Shown here: positions 52,438-64,000 of the stretch, piece by piece
Layout of the letters: every line of letters begins with the position of its first letter
Position numbering within the stretch: position 1 is the first letter of the stretch
From: Rutidosis leptorrhynchoides
Taxonomy: Eukaryota; Streptophyta; Magnoliopsida; Asterales; Asteraceae
Assembly (NCBI RefSeq): GCF_046630445.1
Contig: NC_092333.1
Span: forward strand, 105,261,501 to 105,325,500
Direction of reading: 5' to 3'
DNA length: 64,000 nucleotides
Made by a program: the position numbers and the translations under genes
Notes under the pieces: model-generated
Seen by the model: only the letters and a program-made list of their open reading frames with translations
What the model was told of the DNA's origin: nothing
Databases searched by the model: none

Positions 52438-52744
52438 TATGTTGGTTCAGAAGAGATGCAGGCCAAAAATCGCAGGTTCAGTTTTAATTTTATATTTTTT
52501 CTTTGGTTTTTTTTTAAATATTTATATAAAACTTATAAATAAGAAAAATTTACTTATTAGTTTTTATAACTTTTCACAATAAAAAGAAATATAAACTTTT
52601 TAAATTTAACTAAACTTAAAAATATAGATATATTTTTCTTTTTCTTGATTTTATATTTTTGATTGTATTATATAAAACGTATTTTTATAAAAAGAAATTA
52701 AAACTTAATAAAAATCTTTTTTTTATAGCGTTTCGCTTCGGCGT

Positions 52745-52762
52745 TCCCAGGCAGCGGCGCCA
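52745..52762 (-). promoter_or_regulatory. ATH-C primer binding site
   Basis: Minus TGGCGCCGCTGCCTGGGA, eight bases from the LTR, tRNA-Asp type with one difference from the ATH-B site region. Confidence 0.75.
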
Positions 52763-52984
52763 AAAATACTTGATGTGTGCAGGGTAGTATACGAAATACT
52801 ATTAAATACGATACAATTTTACACAAGTTATTTATTTATTTATTTATAGAGTGGATATACCTAAACTTTGCTACAACACTTATAGGCAGTGTACCTAATC
52901 GTACAGTAGTGTAGTTTTTAGTAAGTCCGGTTCATCCACAGGGAACTAGCCAAGTTTAACGCTATATTTTTAAAACTATATTTG

Positions 52985-53032
<48 letters not shown>

Positions 53033-54171
53033 TAGTATTATTATTATTATTATAAAAGGGGGTTTTATCATTTAATGACCGGTTTGTCGATAAACTTAAG
53101 TCGCAATTAAAACCTAATATAAAATATTAAAAATAAATATAACTTAATTTAAAGCATAAAGTAAATGACGATAAATAAAATTGCGATAAATAAAAGTGCG
53201 ATAAATAAAATGACAGTAAATAAAATTGCGATAATTAAAAAGTACGATAATTAAAAGTGCGATAAGATATAAAATAAAGGAATTATGCTTATTTAAACTT
53301 TCGTAATCATGATGTTTGACGTGTTGATTTTAATTTATTACCATGGGTTAATTGTCCTTTGTCCTGAATTATTCGATATGTCCATCTGGTTTTTGTCCAT
53401 AACAGTCCATCAGTTATAAATATAAAGTGCGAGTGTCCTCGTCAAATTATCCTTATATCCAAAATCAAATATTCCAACTAATTGGGGACTTAAACTATAA
53501 CAAGGTCTTAATACTTTGTTTAATAATTACACCAGGATATCGACTGCGTGTAACCCAAGGTTTTAATACTTTGTTAACAATTACACCAAGTGTCCTTGTA
53601 CATAATTCACCCCTATTTTAATGAGTCCATTGACTATTAATCCACTCCCGTGTCCGGTTAAATGAACGATTATTGGTACTTATAAATATCCCGCCCATCG
53701 TGTCCGATCGAGTGTATATGATTATTTATAGGTACGTCCAATTGTAAATCTTTATATTAAATTAACGAACTATTATTCAATTAAACAAATATAAAGCCCA
53801 TTAATAGCCCATAGTCCAATTTCCACAAGTGTCGGTCTTTTGTCCAAACCCCAATTATTGTACAAAGCCCAATAACCCCGTCTTTAATATTTAGTCTAAA
53901 TCACGATTACTTCAATTTAAATAAGCATAATAATAACTTAGCTACGAGATATTAATTTAAAAAAGGTTGAACATAACTTACAATGAGTATTAATAGCGTA
54001 GCGTTACACGGACAGAATTTCGACTTACACACTTACAACATTCGCTAACATAACCTTATTATTATTAATCTTAAATTAAAATTAAAATTATAAAATATAT
54101 ATATATCGTATATGATATGATATGAGAAAGGAAAAGAAAAAGATGATGAAATCGATCAGAATGCGCGGCCT

Positions 54172-54177
54172 TTTATA
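54172..54177 (-). promoter_or_regulatory. TATA box of ATH-C LTR
   Basis: Minus GGGCCTATAAAAGGCC, 21 bp downstream of the box pair in element direction. Confidence 0.7.
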
Positions 54178-54198
54178 GGCCCACGTTTCACTGTTGAG

Positions 54199-54246
54199 CT
54201 CCGCGAGTGTGAAGCTTTTGTGCTTCACAGCTCCGCGAGTGCAGAG
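54199..54246. promoter_or_regulatory. Paired CTCCGCGAGTG boxes, 32-bp spacing (ATH-C LTR)
   Basis: CTCCGCGAGTGTGAAG (54199-54214) and CTCCGCGAGTGCAGAG (54231-54246). The left 11 bases match the leader boxes fully and the right arms are degraded. Spacing is again 32 bp, and the pair is directly upstream of the TATA box. Confidence 0.78.
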
Positions 54247-54750
54247 GTCTGGAATCCAGCTCATAGATTAAATCCAAAACGTGGGTGATAATACTAAAAA
54301 CGAACAAATATTTCATAGCATTATCCCTCAAGAAAGTCAAGCTTTTAGTTGCAATTGTTCTATTTACAAGTGATATTCGTTTAAATAATAAAAGGAGAAG
54401 ACAAAAGACAGATTCGACGATTTGAAGACGCAAACGACCAAAAAGCTAAAAAGTACAAAGTACAATCAAAGTGGTTCAAATTATTGATGAGAAACGTCTC
54501 AAAATTACAAGAGTACGAGCAGCAAAACGCAAAATACAAGATATTAAATTGTACGCAAGGACGTTCGAAAATCCGGAACTGGGACCAGAGTCAACTCTCA
54601 ACGCGCGACGCAACAGAGCTAAAATTACAAGTTAACTATGCACATAAATATAATATAATATATAAATAATTCTTAAAAATTATATATATATTATATATAT
54701 ATTTATAAAACCGTCGGCAAGAAGCAAACAACAAATTTGAGCTGTCCCAG

Positions 54751-54802
54751 CTGGCCATGCGATCGCATGACCAGGAAGAAGGAATTCCATGCGATCGCAT
54801 GG
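54751..54802. promoter_or_regulatory. Paired palindromes, 32-bp spacing (ATH-B LTR)
   Basis: Boxes CCATGCGATCGCATGA (54755-54770, inside a 24-bp palindrome with one mismatch) and CCATGCGATCGCATGG (54787-54802). Centres 54762.5 and 54794.5. Confidence 0.85.
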
Positions 54803-54824
54803 CCCCAAATTGAGGGTCAGGTCC

Positions 54825-54830
54825 TATAAA
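54825..54830 (+). promoter_or_regulatory. TATA box of ATH-B LTR
   Basis: GTCCTATAAATTTCGC, 22 bp after the second box. It is at the same relative place as in ATH-A and ATH-C. Confidence 0.72.
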
Positions 54831-54882
54831 TTTCGCAGTTTTGGTCGAACAAAAACACATCTTTTTCTTTCTCCATCTCTCA

Positions 54883-55005
<123 letters not shown>

Positions 55006-55111
55006 TTTAATTTTAATTTTAATTTTAATAATAATAAGGGTATGTTAGCGAATGTTGTAAGGGTGTAAGTCGAAATTCTGTCCGTGTAACGCTACGCTAT
55101 TATTAATCATT

Positions 55112-55117
55112 GTAAGT
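55112..55117 (+). promoter_or_regulatory. Candidate 5' splice donor in ATH-B LTR
   Basis: CATT|GTAAGTTATG, identical to the strings in ATH-A and ATH-C. Joining to the acceptor at 63448 would remove gag-pol and give a subgenomic RNA for the accessory ORF. Hypothetical. Confidence 0.35.
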
Positions 55118-56024
55118 TATGTTCAACCTTTTTAAATTAATGTCTCATAGCTAAGTTATTATTATGCTTATTTAATCCGAAGTAATCAAGATGTTAGGCT
55201 AAAATATTAAAGACGGGGTAATTGAGCTTTGTGCCATAATTGGGGTTTGGACAAAAGAACGACACTTGTGGAAATTAGACTATGGGCTATTAATGGGCTT
55301 TATATTTGTTTAATTAAATGATAGTTTGTTAATTTAATATAAAGATTTACAATTGGATGTACCTATAAATAACCACATACACTCGATCGGACACGATGGG
55401 CGGGATATTTATAAGTACTAATAATCGTTCATTTAACCGGACACGGGAATGGATTAATAGTCAATGGACTTATTAAAACAGGGGTGAATTATATACAAGG
55501 ACACTTGGTGTAATTATAGTTTAAGTCCCCAATTAGTTGGAATATTTGACTTCGAATATAAGGATAATTTGACGAGGACACTCGCACTTTATATTTATGA
55601 CTGATGGACTGTTATGGACAAAAACCAGACGGACATATTGAATAATCCAGGACAAAGGACAATTAACCCATGGTAATAAACTAAAATCAACACGTCAAAC
55701 ATCATGATTACGGAAGTTTAAATAAGCATAATTCTTTTATTTCATATTTAATTGCACTTTTAATTATCGCACTTTTATTTACTATCATTGTATTTAATTG
55801 CACTTTTAATTATCGTACTTTTTAATTATCGTAATTTTATTTATTGTCATTTTATTTATCATTTTAATTTATCGCATTTCTTTATCGTCATTTACTTTAC
55901 GCTTTAAAATTAAGTTATATTTATTTTTAATATTTTACATTAGGTTTTAACTGCGACTAAAGTTTTAAAAATCGACAAACCGGTCATTAAAAGGTAAAAT
56001 CCCCCTTTTATAATAATAATACTA

Positions 56025-56026
<2 letters not shown>

Positions 56027-56107
<81 letters not shown>
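56027..56107. repeat. (TA)n microsatellite near LTR end
   Basis: About 80 bp of TA, homologous to shorter tracts at 52988 (ATH-C) and near 2008 and 33240 (ATH-A). Confidence 0.93.
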
Positions 56108-56113
<6 letters not shown>

Positions 56114-56360
56114 TTATACAAATATAGTTTTAAAAATATAGCGTTAAACTTGGCTAAGATCCATGTGGAAAGAACCGGACTTACTAAAAACTACACTACT
56201 GTACGATTTGGTACACTGCCTATAAGTGTTGTAGCAAGGTTTAGGTATATCCACTCTATAAATAAATAAATAACTTGTGTAAAATTGTATCGTATTTAAT
56301 AGTATTTTGTAGTAAAAATATAACTATTTTGTACCCCTTCGCTTTAACATCAAGTATTTT

Positions 56361-56378
56361 TGGTGCCGCTGCCGGGGA
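56361..56378 (+). promoter_or_regulatory. ATH-B primer binding site
   Basis: TGGTGCCGCTGCCGGGGA, eight bases after the LTR, of tRNA-Asp type as in Athila elements. Confidence 0.8.
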
Positions 56379-56710
56379 AAGCTTAAACGCCGAAAGCGAA
56401 ACACTATATAGAAAAAAAAAGATTCTTAGTTTACTTTTGTAAAAATACGCTTTTATAAAAATACGTTTTAATTATTAAAAATACAAAAATATAAAAAGAA
56501 AAACAAAAAAATTATATATTTTTAATAGTTTGTTAAATATATATAAAATTATAAAGTTTCTTTATTTTTATTTTAGTTCTTAAAATGTAAGTTTTTATTT
56601 ATATAAATATTTTATAAAAACGGAAAATTAAATATAAAACAGAAAAAAAATATATATATAAGTACACGGCCCAAACTGTAGCAGCCCATATCCAGGCCTG
56701 GTATCCGAAT

Positions 56711-56762
56711 CCATGCGATCGCATGAAAAACCAACTAACACCTCATGCGATCGCATGAGGTG
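56711..56762. promoter_or_regulatory. Paired palindromes, 32-bp spacing (ATH-B leader)
   Basis: Boxes at 56711-56726 (CCATGCGATCGCATGA) and 56743-56758; the second is the centre of a 24-bp perfect palindrome (56739-56762) whose outer arms (CACCT/AGGTG) differ from those in ATH-A. Confidence 0.85.
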
Positions 56763-56842
56763 ATTTGACAAGCCTGGTAACCTCAGCCGACAGTTTAGGG
56801 TTTAATTTAATTATAATTATTATTATTATAATTATTATTATT

Positions 56843-56858
56843 AACCCTAATTAGGGTT
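56843..56858. promoter_or_regulatory. Telo-box palindrome in ATH-B leader
   Basis: AACCCTAATTAGGGTT, identical to the ATH-A copy, 80 bp downstream of the box pair. Confidence 0.6.
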
Positions 56859-57688
56859 TATTAATTAAATAATTTCTAATATTAGTTTTAGTTTAGTTTT
56901 ATTTGATTTGTATTATTTAGTTTAATTAGTTGTATTAATATATAAAAATTAATACTTTTATAAATAAATAATATAAAAATAATATTTTTATAAAAATTGT
57001 ACTTTTTACAACTTTAAGTTTATTTTTATATTTTATAACTTTTTATTTGTTTTAGCGTAATATTTGTATTTTTCGTTCGTATTTAGTTCTAAGTCATAGT
57101 TTTTGCCGTAGTTATTTTTATTTCTAGATTTTTAGGCTTTGCCGTAAAATCCCTTAAGTACTTTTTCTTTAGACTAAGATTTAGATGCTTTAGAATTTTG
57201 CGACGCCGTTTTAAGATTTTAGTACCTTTTTAAGTTATTGTCGTTTTGGATATAGAATTTGTTTAAGCTTTAATACCTTTAGACGCAACTTTTAATTCTT
57301 AGTTTTTAGACTTTTAAGTTTCGACGCGCAACGTTCTTTTTATTATTTTTCGACCTTTTATTTTTCGACGTTTTCCGACGCGCTCTTTTTCTTTCTTATT
57401 TCTCGCCGCTCTAGTATTTAGGACATAGAATTTTCTATTTCTTCTCTAAAATTTCTTTAAATTTCAACAAAAATTATTTTAAGTGGTTAAATTGATAGAC
57501 ATCCAAAATTTTCTGATTCGTAGTAATAGTTGGATTTGTTAGTGGCGAGTTGTGGGCTTCCGATTTAAAGGGTCCTGGCTACCTGCTGCATCTATTGGCT
57601 ATTCGAAACGTGGGCAAAATCAGAAAAATCTATTAATTTGATAACTTATATAATTTTTATTTTTTATAACTAATAGGATATTCAGTGA

Positions 57689-58963
57689 ATGCACCGAGCA
57701 AAACGTTCACCACCTTTCATACCTTCACCACCTATAACTCGATCAAGACATCTAGCCAATATTGTCGCCGTTGATTTTTCTTTAGAATCGTCTTCTAGTC
57801 GACAAAGTACTCCAATTCAAATTTCTGATAATCCATTTTTTGAACCCGACCTCACAATTGAGAATCCGGAGGATATTCAAGGACAATTCAGAGATCCTGA
57901 ACCATTAATCTTTCCTCCGGAACCACCAATTATTCAAACAGAGATTGTCGAGGAACAACCCATTAAATCAGAATCCTCTAGTGATTCAGATTCAACAAAT
58001 TCAATCATGGAAAATCTGGAACCTCTAAGTATGGAAGACCGAATGAGAGCTAAACGCACAGGCCAAGGTCACACAATTACTCAACCAGACATTAATGCGC
58101 CAGATTATGAAATCAAAGGACAAATCCTACACATGGTAACTAATCAATGCCAATTTAGTGGTGCGCCGAAAGAAGATCCAAATGAACATCTTCGTACCTT
58201 TAATAGGATATGTACTCTATGTAAAATAAGAGAAGTGGAGGATGAACAGATATATCTCATGTTATTTCCCTGGACTTTAAAGGGAGAAGCCAAAGATTGG
58301 TTAGAATCGTTACCTGAAGGGGCGATTGATACATGGGATGTTTTAGTTGAAAATTTTCTTAAACAATTCTTTCCGGCATCTAAAGCCGTAAGACTTCAAG
58401 GAGAAATTGTTACGTTCACACAAAAGCCAAATGAAACTCTATATGAAGCGTGGATAAGATTTGAAAAGTTATTGAGAGGATGTCCTCAACATGGTTTAGA
58501 CACTTATCAAATAGTACAAATATTCTACCAATGATGCGACATCACTACAAGAAAAGACATCGATATAGCAGCTGGTAGTTCCATTATGAAGAAAACCGCA
58601 ACTGACGCTTACAAAATTATTGATAACACTGCTTCCCACTCACATGAGTGGCATCAAGAAAAAGATATCATTAGATCATCTAAAGCGGCTAGAGCCGATT
58701 CTAGCCATGACTTTGATTCCATTTCCGCAAAGATAGATGATGTCGAGAGACGAATGGAAAAGATGACTAAAGATATTCACTCAATAAGAATTAGTTGTGA
58801 GCAGTGTGGAGGACCACATTTGACAAAAGATTGTCTCAGTATTGAACAAATAATGGAACAAAGAGAGAATGTTTCATACATTAACCAAAGGCCTGGAAAT
58901 AATTATCAGAATAATTATCAACCGCCAAGACCGATCTACAATCAAAACCAGAATTATAATTGA
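57689..58963 (+). pseudogene. ATH-B gag
   Basis: Same layout as the ATH-A gag: acidic N-terminus, capsid domain (about residues 140-265), TGA at 58532-58534, a coiled part, a zinc knuckle CEQCGGPHLTKDC (about 58796-58834) and TGA at 58961-58963. The first stop is one codon later than the ATH-A TAA, and ATH-A has GGA at this position, so these two stops are independent. The second stop is at the same codon as in ATH-A. Confidence 0.88.
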
Positions 58964-61384
58964 AATGTTCCATACAACAACCAACAAGGTCCTAGCAACC
59001 AACAAGTATCCAACAATACTTACAATCAGCAAAGACCTATTTTTCAAAATAAACCACCACAAACCGATGATAAAAAGCCAAATTTTGAAGACATGATGTC
59101 GAAGCTAGTTGAATCTCAAACTCAATTTTTCACATCTCAGAAACAAACGAATGAACAAAATGCTCAAGCATTTAGAAATCAACAAGCTTCTATTCAAAAT
59201 TTGGAACAAGAAGTAAGCAACCTAGCAAGGTTGATAGGTGAAAGAAAACCGGGAAGTCTACCTAGTGATACAAATACTAACCCCCGGAATGAAACAGCTA
59301 AAGCAATTACCACAAGAAGTGGTATTACACTTAAACCACTTGAAATACCTGTAATTTCTGATGACTCTATTCCTACTCCACAAGAACCACAACCTGAGCA
59401 AGATAAGGAAATAGAACCGGTAATTGAAAAGGTTAATGAAGATAACACAGTTAAGGCTAAACCTTATGTTAAACCATACTAACCACCACTTCCTTACCTA
59501 AGTAAAATGAGAAAAGAAAGACTTGAAGCCGAGCAATCCAAATTCTTGGATATGTTTAAACAAATAAATGTTAATCTTCCTTTCATTGATGTGATTTCAG
59601 GAATGCCTAGATATGCTAAATTCTTGAAAGATCTAATCACAAATAGAAAGAAAATGGAAGAACTCTCGGCTGTTACTATGAATGCTAATTGTTCTGCAGT
59701 GCTATTGAATAAGATACCAGAAAAACTATCAGATCCAGGAAGTTTCACGATTCCATGTTTTCTGGGTAGTCTTAGTTCAATAGAAGCATTGGCAGACTTA
59801 GGTGCTAGTATAAATCTAATGCCGTATTCACTATACGCTAAACTAGACCTTGGAGAATTGAAACCAATACGAATAAGCATACAACTAGCTGATCGATCAG
59901 TAAAATATCCTAGAGGGATAATGGAAAACATGCTAGTTAAAGTTGGTACTTTAGTATTCCCAGTAGATTTTGTTATTCTGGACATGGAAGAAGATTCTCG
60001 AGTTCCTCTCATATTAGGAAGATCATTCTTAAACACGGCTAAAGCAATAATAGACGTGTTCGGTAAGAAACTAACCCTAAGTATAGAGGACGAGAGTGTT
60101 ACCTTTTCAGTTAATAGAGCTATGCAACAACCGCAATCTGCAGATGATACATGTTATTATATTCAAACTATAGATTCACATGCAGAATTGTTAGAAGAAT
60201 TTCCAGAATTTCAAGGAACAGGAGAATGTTCTTTAGGAGAAGGAACTGAACCAATTGATGAAGCTGAAATGTTAGCTACACTTATGGCTAATGGATATGA
60301 ACCAACAACAGAAGAAATTCAAATGCTAAAAGAAGAAGACAGATATCGATACAAATCATCGATAGAAGAACCACCGACATTAGAGTTAAAGCCACTTCCA
60401 AACCATTTGGAATATGCTTATTTACATGGTGAATCTGAATTACCTGTAATAATATCGTCTTCTCTTACTGAAAATGAAAAATCTCAACTCATTTCTGTGT
60501 TAAAAGCTCATAAACCAGCTATTGCATGGAAGATTCATGACATTAAAGGAATAAGTCCTTCGTATTGCACACATAAAATCCTTATGGAAGAAGGTCATAA
60601 AACGTATGTGCAACGCCAACGAAGACTAAATCCTAATATGCAAGATGTTGTTAAGAAAGAAATTATTAAACTGCTAGATGCAGGTTTAATTTATCCAATC
60701 TCTGATAGTCCATGGGTAAGCCCAGTTCAATGCGTACCTAAGAAGGGTGGCATGACTGTCATCACACAAGAGAAAAATGAGCTTATTCCTACTAGGACTG
60801 TAACAGGATGGCGTGTTTGTATTGATTTTAGAAAATTAAATGACGCCACCAGAAAAGATCACTTTCCCTTACCTTTCATTGATCAAATGTTGGAAAGATT
60901 AGCCGAAAATAGTTACTATTGTTTTCTTGATGGTTTTTCCGGATATTTTCAAATTCCAATAGCACCTGAGGACCAAGAAAAAACCACGTTCACGTGCCCT
61001 TATGGTACTTTTACTTACAAACGCATGTCATTTGGACTTTGCAACGCCCCTGCAACCTTTCAAAGGTGCATGATGGCGATTTTTCACGACATGATAGAAG
61101 AATGCATGAAAGTTTTCATGGATGACTTTTCAGTTTTCGGTGATACATTTGAATCATGTCTAGTTAATCTTGAACGAATGCTTATTAGATGCGAACAATC
61201 AAATCTAGTACTTAATTGGGAGAAATGCCATTTCATGGTTAAAGAAGGCATCGTTCTTGGTCATAAAATTTCAAAGGAAGGAATTGAAGTAGATAGAGCT
61301 AAAGTAGATGTAATTGCTAAACTTCCACATCCCACCAATGTTAAAGGAGTTAGGAGTTTTCTAGGGCATGCCGGTTTTTACTGA
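58964..61384 (+). pseudogene. ATH-B protease and reverse transcriptase
   Basis: The Gln-rich linker is interrupted by TAA 59480-59482 (ATH-A has CAA). Then 625 open codons carry the protease ADLGASINLMP, the VPLILGRSFL motif, the pre-RT segment and RT with VCIDFRKLNDATRKDHFPL and FMDDFSVF (61114-61137). The stop TGA 61382-61384 stands where ATH-A has CGA. Around 60570-60600 it shows the intact sequence that the LARD array interrupts in ATH-A. Confidence 0.92.
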
Positions 61385-63287
61385 CGTTTCATAAAAGAAT
61401 TTTCTAAAATTGCCACTCCTATGAATAAACTCCTAGAAAAGGATGCTCCATTCATCTTTTCAGATGAATGCATCAAATCTTTTAATATTCTTAAAAAAAA
61501 CTCACTAATGCGCTGATCATGATAATGCCAAATTGGAATCTACCGTTTGAACTAATGTGCGATGCAAGTGACTTTGCAATGGGAGTCGTTTTAGGACAAA
61601 GGATTGAAAAATGATTTCAACCTATTTATTATGCTAGTAAGACGTTACAAGGAGCACAAACGAATTATACAACTACTGAAAAATAACTCCTTACTATCGT
61701 GTTTGCTTTTGACAAATTTCGTTCATATCTCGTTCTAACAAAAACGGTGGTCTATAATGACCATTCTGCTCTTAGATATCTATTTTCGAAACAAGATGCC
61801 AAACCAAGATTAATCCGTTGGATCTTACTCTTACAAGAGTTTGATATTGAGATCCGAGATAAAAAGGGAGCAGAAAATCTCGCCGCTGATCATCTTTCTC
61901 GTCTTGAAAATCCTGAATTAGAAGTTCTAAATGAATCAGCCATACAAGATAACTTTCCTGATGAATATCTATTAAAGATAGATTATAGTGAAATTCTATG
62001 GTTTGCAGACTATACAAATTACTTAGTATGTGGATTCCTTGAAAAAGGATTATCGTACCAAAAACGAAAGAAATTCTTTAGTGATATAAAACACTATTTC
62101 TGGGAAGATCCACATTTGTTTAAAAGTTGTCCCGATGGAATAATACGCCGATGCGTATTCGGAGATGAAGCTAGTCAAATCTTAAACCATTGTCACACAG
62201 GACCAACAGGAGGGCATTATGGGCCTCAACTAACAGCAAGAAAAGTTTACGATGCTGGATTCTATTGGCCTACAATTTTCAAAGACGCACACCTTCTTTG
62301 CAAATCCTGTGATGCATGTCAAAGGGCCGGAAAAATAAGTCAACGTGATGAAATGCCACAAAATGTCATTCAAGTATGTGAAGTATTTGACATTTGGGGT
62401 ATTGACTTTATGGGTCCATTTTCAAAATCTCATAATAATCTATACATTCTCGTTGCCATTGATTATGTATCTAAATGGGCGGAAGCACAAGCTCTCCCAA
62501 CTAACGATGCACGAGTTTTAGTCAACTTTTTAAAATGTATTTTTGCAAGGTTTGGAACACCGAAAGCTTTAATAAGTGATCGGGGTACTCATTTTTGTAA
62601 TAATCAACTTGAAAAAGTTCTCAAAAGATATGGAGTAACTCATAAAATCTCAATTGCTTATCATCCACAAACAAGTGGACAAGTTGAAAATACCAACCGA
62701 GCATTAAAATGTATTCTAGAGAAAACCGTAGGATCAAATCCGAAGGAATGGTCCATGAAATTGGAGGATGCACTATGGGCTTTTAGAACAGCCTACAAAT
62801 TCCAATTGGAACCACACCTTTTAAACTTGTTTACGGAAAAGCATGTCACCTTCCAGTAGAAATTGAACACAAAGCATTTTGGGCTTTGAAGACATGTAAT
62901 CTTGATTGACATGAAGCCGGACGTCTACGGTTAAGTCAATTAAATAAATTAGAAGAATTAAGACATGAAGCATATAAAAATTCGTTAATCTATAAAGAAA
63001 GAACGAAGAAATGGCATGATAAAAGAATCAGAAGTTCAAAAGAATTTAAAGAAGGAGACATAGTTCTTCTTTTCAATTCACGATTCAAGCTATTTCCTGG
63101 AAAATTGAAATCAAGATGGTCTGGACCATTCATAGTCAAAAGAGTTTTCCCGTACGAAACAATAGAATTAATAAATTCAAATGGGATTGAATTTAAAGTT
63201 AATGGTCACAGAGTTAAACATTACATAGATAATCTAATGGAAGTTGAAGATGAAGTTAATCACAATTTCGACACCACAGCTAACTAA
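61385..63287 (+). pseudogene. ATH-B RNase H and integrase
   Basis: A 1-nt loss in an A-run near 61495 shifts the frame relative to ATH-A, and TGA (about 61612) and TAA (about 61684) follow in the RNase H. From 61699 the frame is open through the RNase H end and integrase: [37 protein letters not shown] and [10 protein letters not shown] second 1-nt loss near 62800 ends it at 62859. The original frame then resumes, with one TGA near 62908, to the C-terminal [16 protein letters not shown] region and stop at 63287. Confidence 0.9.
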
Positions 63288-63458
63288 GTGTGGGAAGGTT
63301 CGAATCTTTTTAGGGAAATATATATTTCTGTTAGAGTTAGATATTCTGTTTTCGTGTAGTTCTCGAGAATGGAATCTGAATGGTCTTTCCCTAGCAGACC
63401 CTAAAGAACTAGTCTTCTCCCCCCATTCTGAATTTTTATTTTTTTTAGGTTTTACGAG

Positions 63459-63875
63459 ATGAAGAATTCCTTTGATCTGAACCATGGTCTAATGCTACAC
63501 GCTATGATTACTAAACGTAATAATGACACACTCCCGAGTGAACTGGTATCCTTCATAAGAGGCAAAATGGACGGAGTAAGAAAAGAACTCAGAAAAGATC
63601 ATCATAAGATACATTTTGGTAAAGGAAAATCAAAATCCGCAACAAAAAGAAGAGCACGACACCTTGAAAGATGTTATAAATGCGGAAAATGGTCACATGA
63701 AGGTAAATGTTCGAACAATCAAACATATTCAAATACCGAATTTGTTACTCTATGCAGAGAAGGACCGTTCAGATGTTTAGAAGAAAAGATATTGAAGAAT
63801 CGAGGTTATGCTTACGTAGATATGGAGAACCAAATCACACGACTCTCCTATGCGTCGGCTAAAGCAGGTCTCTGA
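63459..63875 (+). CDS. Small CCHC/basic accessory ORF (ATH-B)
   Basis: 138 codons, intact, the same length as the ATH-A homologue. The basic stretch KGKSKSATKRRARH and the knuckle CYKCGKWSHEGKC are kept, as is the following NNQTYSNTEFVTLCR region; the last dozen residues differ. It survives without a stop although the pol of both copies is broken several times; because it is short this is only weak evidence of selection. I know of no assigned function. Confidence 0.7.
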   Translation: MKNSFDLNHGLMLHAMITKRNNDTLPSELVSFIRGKMDGVRKELRKDHHKIHFGKGKSKSATKRRARHLERCYKCGKWSHEGKCSNNQTYSNTEFVTLCREGPFRCLEEKILKNRGYAYVDMENQITRLSYASAKAGL

Positions 63876-63891
63876 GAATTCTTTCTCACAG
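63850..63891 (+). CDS. Predicted 14-codon first exon of ATH-B ORF3
   Basis: ATG at 63850 opens MRRLKQVSENSFSQ and ends at CAG|GTAAGT in phase 0, exactly as in ATH-A. Nucleotides between ATG and the donor are largely different from ATH-A, yet length, start and phase are kept. Confidence 0.5.
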
Positions 63892-64000
63892 GTAAGTATG
63901 TACAGTTTTTATTTTTATTTTATTGCTTTTAACCTTTTGATAATAAACGCTGAATCGTTCGTTATAAAGTATTAAATTGGTATTCAATAAAATTAGGTAT
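63892..64000 (+). other. Start of predicted intron, ATH-B
   Basis: GTAAGTATGTACAG and 95 further bases homologous to 9214-9080 of ATH-A. The rest of the intron and ORF3 lie beyond the window. Confidence 0.5.

Larger units (their letters stand above)
51890..52744 (-). other. ATH-C 5' leader fragment
   Basis: Non-coding AT-rich leader, homologous to 32090-32963 of ATH-A. It includes the conserved GCGTCGCAAAATTCTAAAGC string on the plus strand, a telo-box near-palindrome (52301-52316) and a box pair (52390-52437). Confidence 0.8.
51890..54285 (-). mobile_element. Athila-like element ATH-C, fragment (leader plus 5' LTR)
   Basis: The minus-strand leader (51890-52744), PBS and part of the 5' LTR remain. 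The rest is displaced by SIRE on the left and by ATH-B on the right, and must lie outside the window. It is related to ATH-A and ATH-B over most of the LTR and leader. It differs clearly in the box-pair motif. It is the outermost host and so the oldest element here. Confidence 0.85.
52771..54285 (-). repeat. ATH-C 5' LTR, truncated by ATH-B insertion
   Basis: 1515 bp remain from the TGATGTGTGC end. The candidate donor (53976-53981), TATA box (54172-54177) and box pair are present; the upstream end is cut at 54285. It contains a (TA)n tract at 52988-53029. GTGGG at 54281-54285 should be the ATH-B target duplication, but its partner is outside the window. Confidence 0.85.
56379..57688 (+). other. 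ATH-B 5' leader (non-coding)
   Basis: 1.3 kb of AT-rich sequence without coding signal. It has a box pair (56711-56758), a telo-box palindrome (56843-56858) and the conserved block around 57110-57260 shared with the two other leaders. Confidence 0.8.
63449..63891 (+). other. Predicted accessory exon of ATH-B
   Basis: The acceptor is a T-rich tract ending TTTTTTTTAG|G (63448/63449). The donor is CTCACAG|GTAAGTATG (63891/63892), an almost perfect consensus. The 443-nt exon corresponds to 9650-9215 in ATH-A (436 nt). It contains the whole small ORF and the 14-codon overlapping ATG exon. Segment 63288-63448 before it is a non-coding gap after integrase. Confidence 0.55.

Overview
The window is plant nuclear DNA made almost entirely of nested LTR retrotransposons. 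I see no host gene, no tRNA or rRNA gene and nothing bacterial. It is AT-rich, with many (TA)n tracts. The style of the Sirevirus, Athila-like and Tekay-like elements suggests a dicot, possibly Asteraceae; that taxonomic guess is weak.

Layout. (1) A Copia/Sirevirus-type element (SIRE, minus strand) runs from before base 1 to 51889. Its 3' LTR is 1-831 and its 5' LTR is 50942-51889. It carries gag, pol and a very long third ORF, all broken by nonsense codons. (2) An Athila-type Ty3/gypsy element (ATH-A, minus strand, 1758-34976, TSD ATATC) is inserted in SIRE ORF3. (3) Inside the ATH-A pol is a tandem LARD-like element without pol (12527-28655, TSD GATTT), arranged LTR-internal-LTR-internal-LTR. 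(4) A Tekay-like solo LTR (43114-46710, TSD TTATA) interrupts the SIRE pol. (5) To the right of SIRE is the leader and 5' LTR of a third Athila-like copy (ATH-C, 51890-54285, minus), into which SIRE was inserted. (6) A plus-strand Athila-like element (ATH-B) starts at 54286 inside the ATH-C LTR and runs off the right edge.

Insertion order from the nesting is ATH-C, then SIRE, then ATH-A, then the LARD array. LTR-pair divergence counted by eye agrees (SIRE about 3%, ATH-A about 1%, LARD about 0.5%).

Two features of the Athila-like elements are the most interesting. First, pairs of 16-bp (near-)palindromic boxes recur at exactly 32-bp spacing in seven places. They lie just upstream of each LTR TATA box, in each leader, and in the putative intron before the third ORF. 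ATH-A and ATH-B use a CATGCGATCGCATG core. ATH-C uses an unrelated CTCCGCGAGTGCGGAG-type box at the matching LTR and leader positions. Second, ATH-A and ATH-B both carry a small CCHC/basic ORF between integrase and the env-position ORF. It sits in a predicted exon with a conserved splice acceptor and donor. A 14-codon ATG exon overlaps its end in another frame and ends in the phase needed to join the ATG-less third ORF. This resembles the splicing programme of complex retroviruses. All splicing and regulatory statements are sequence-based inference.
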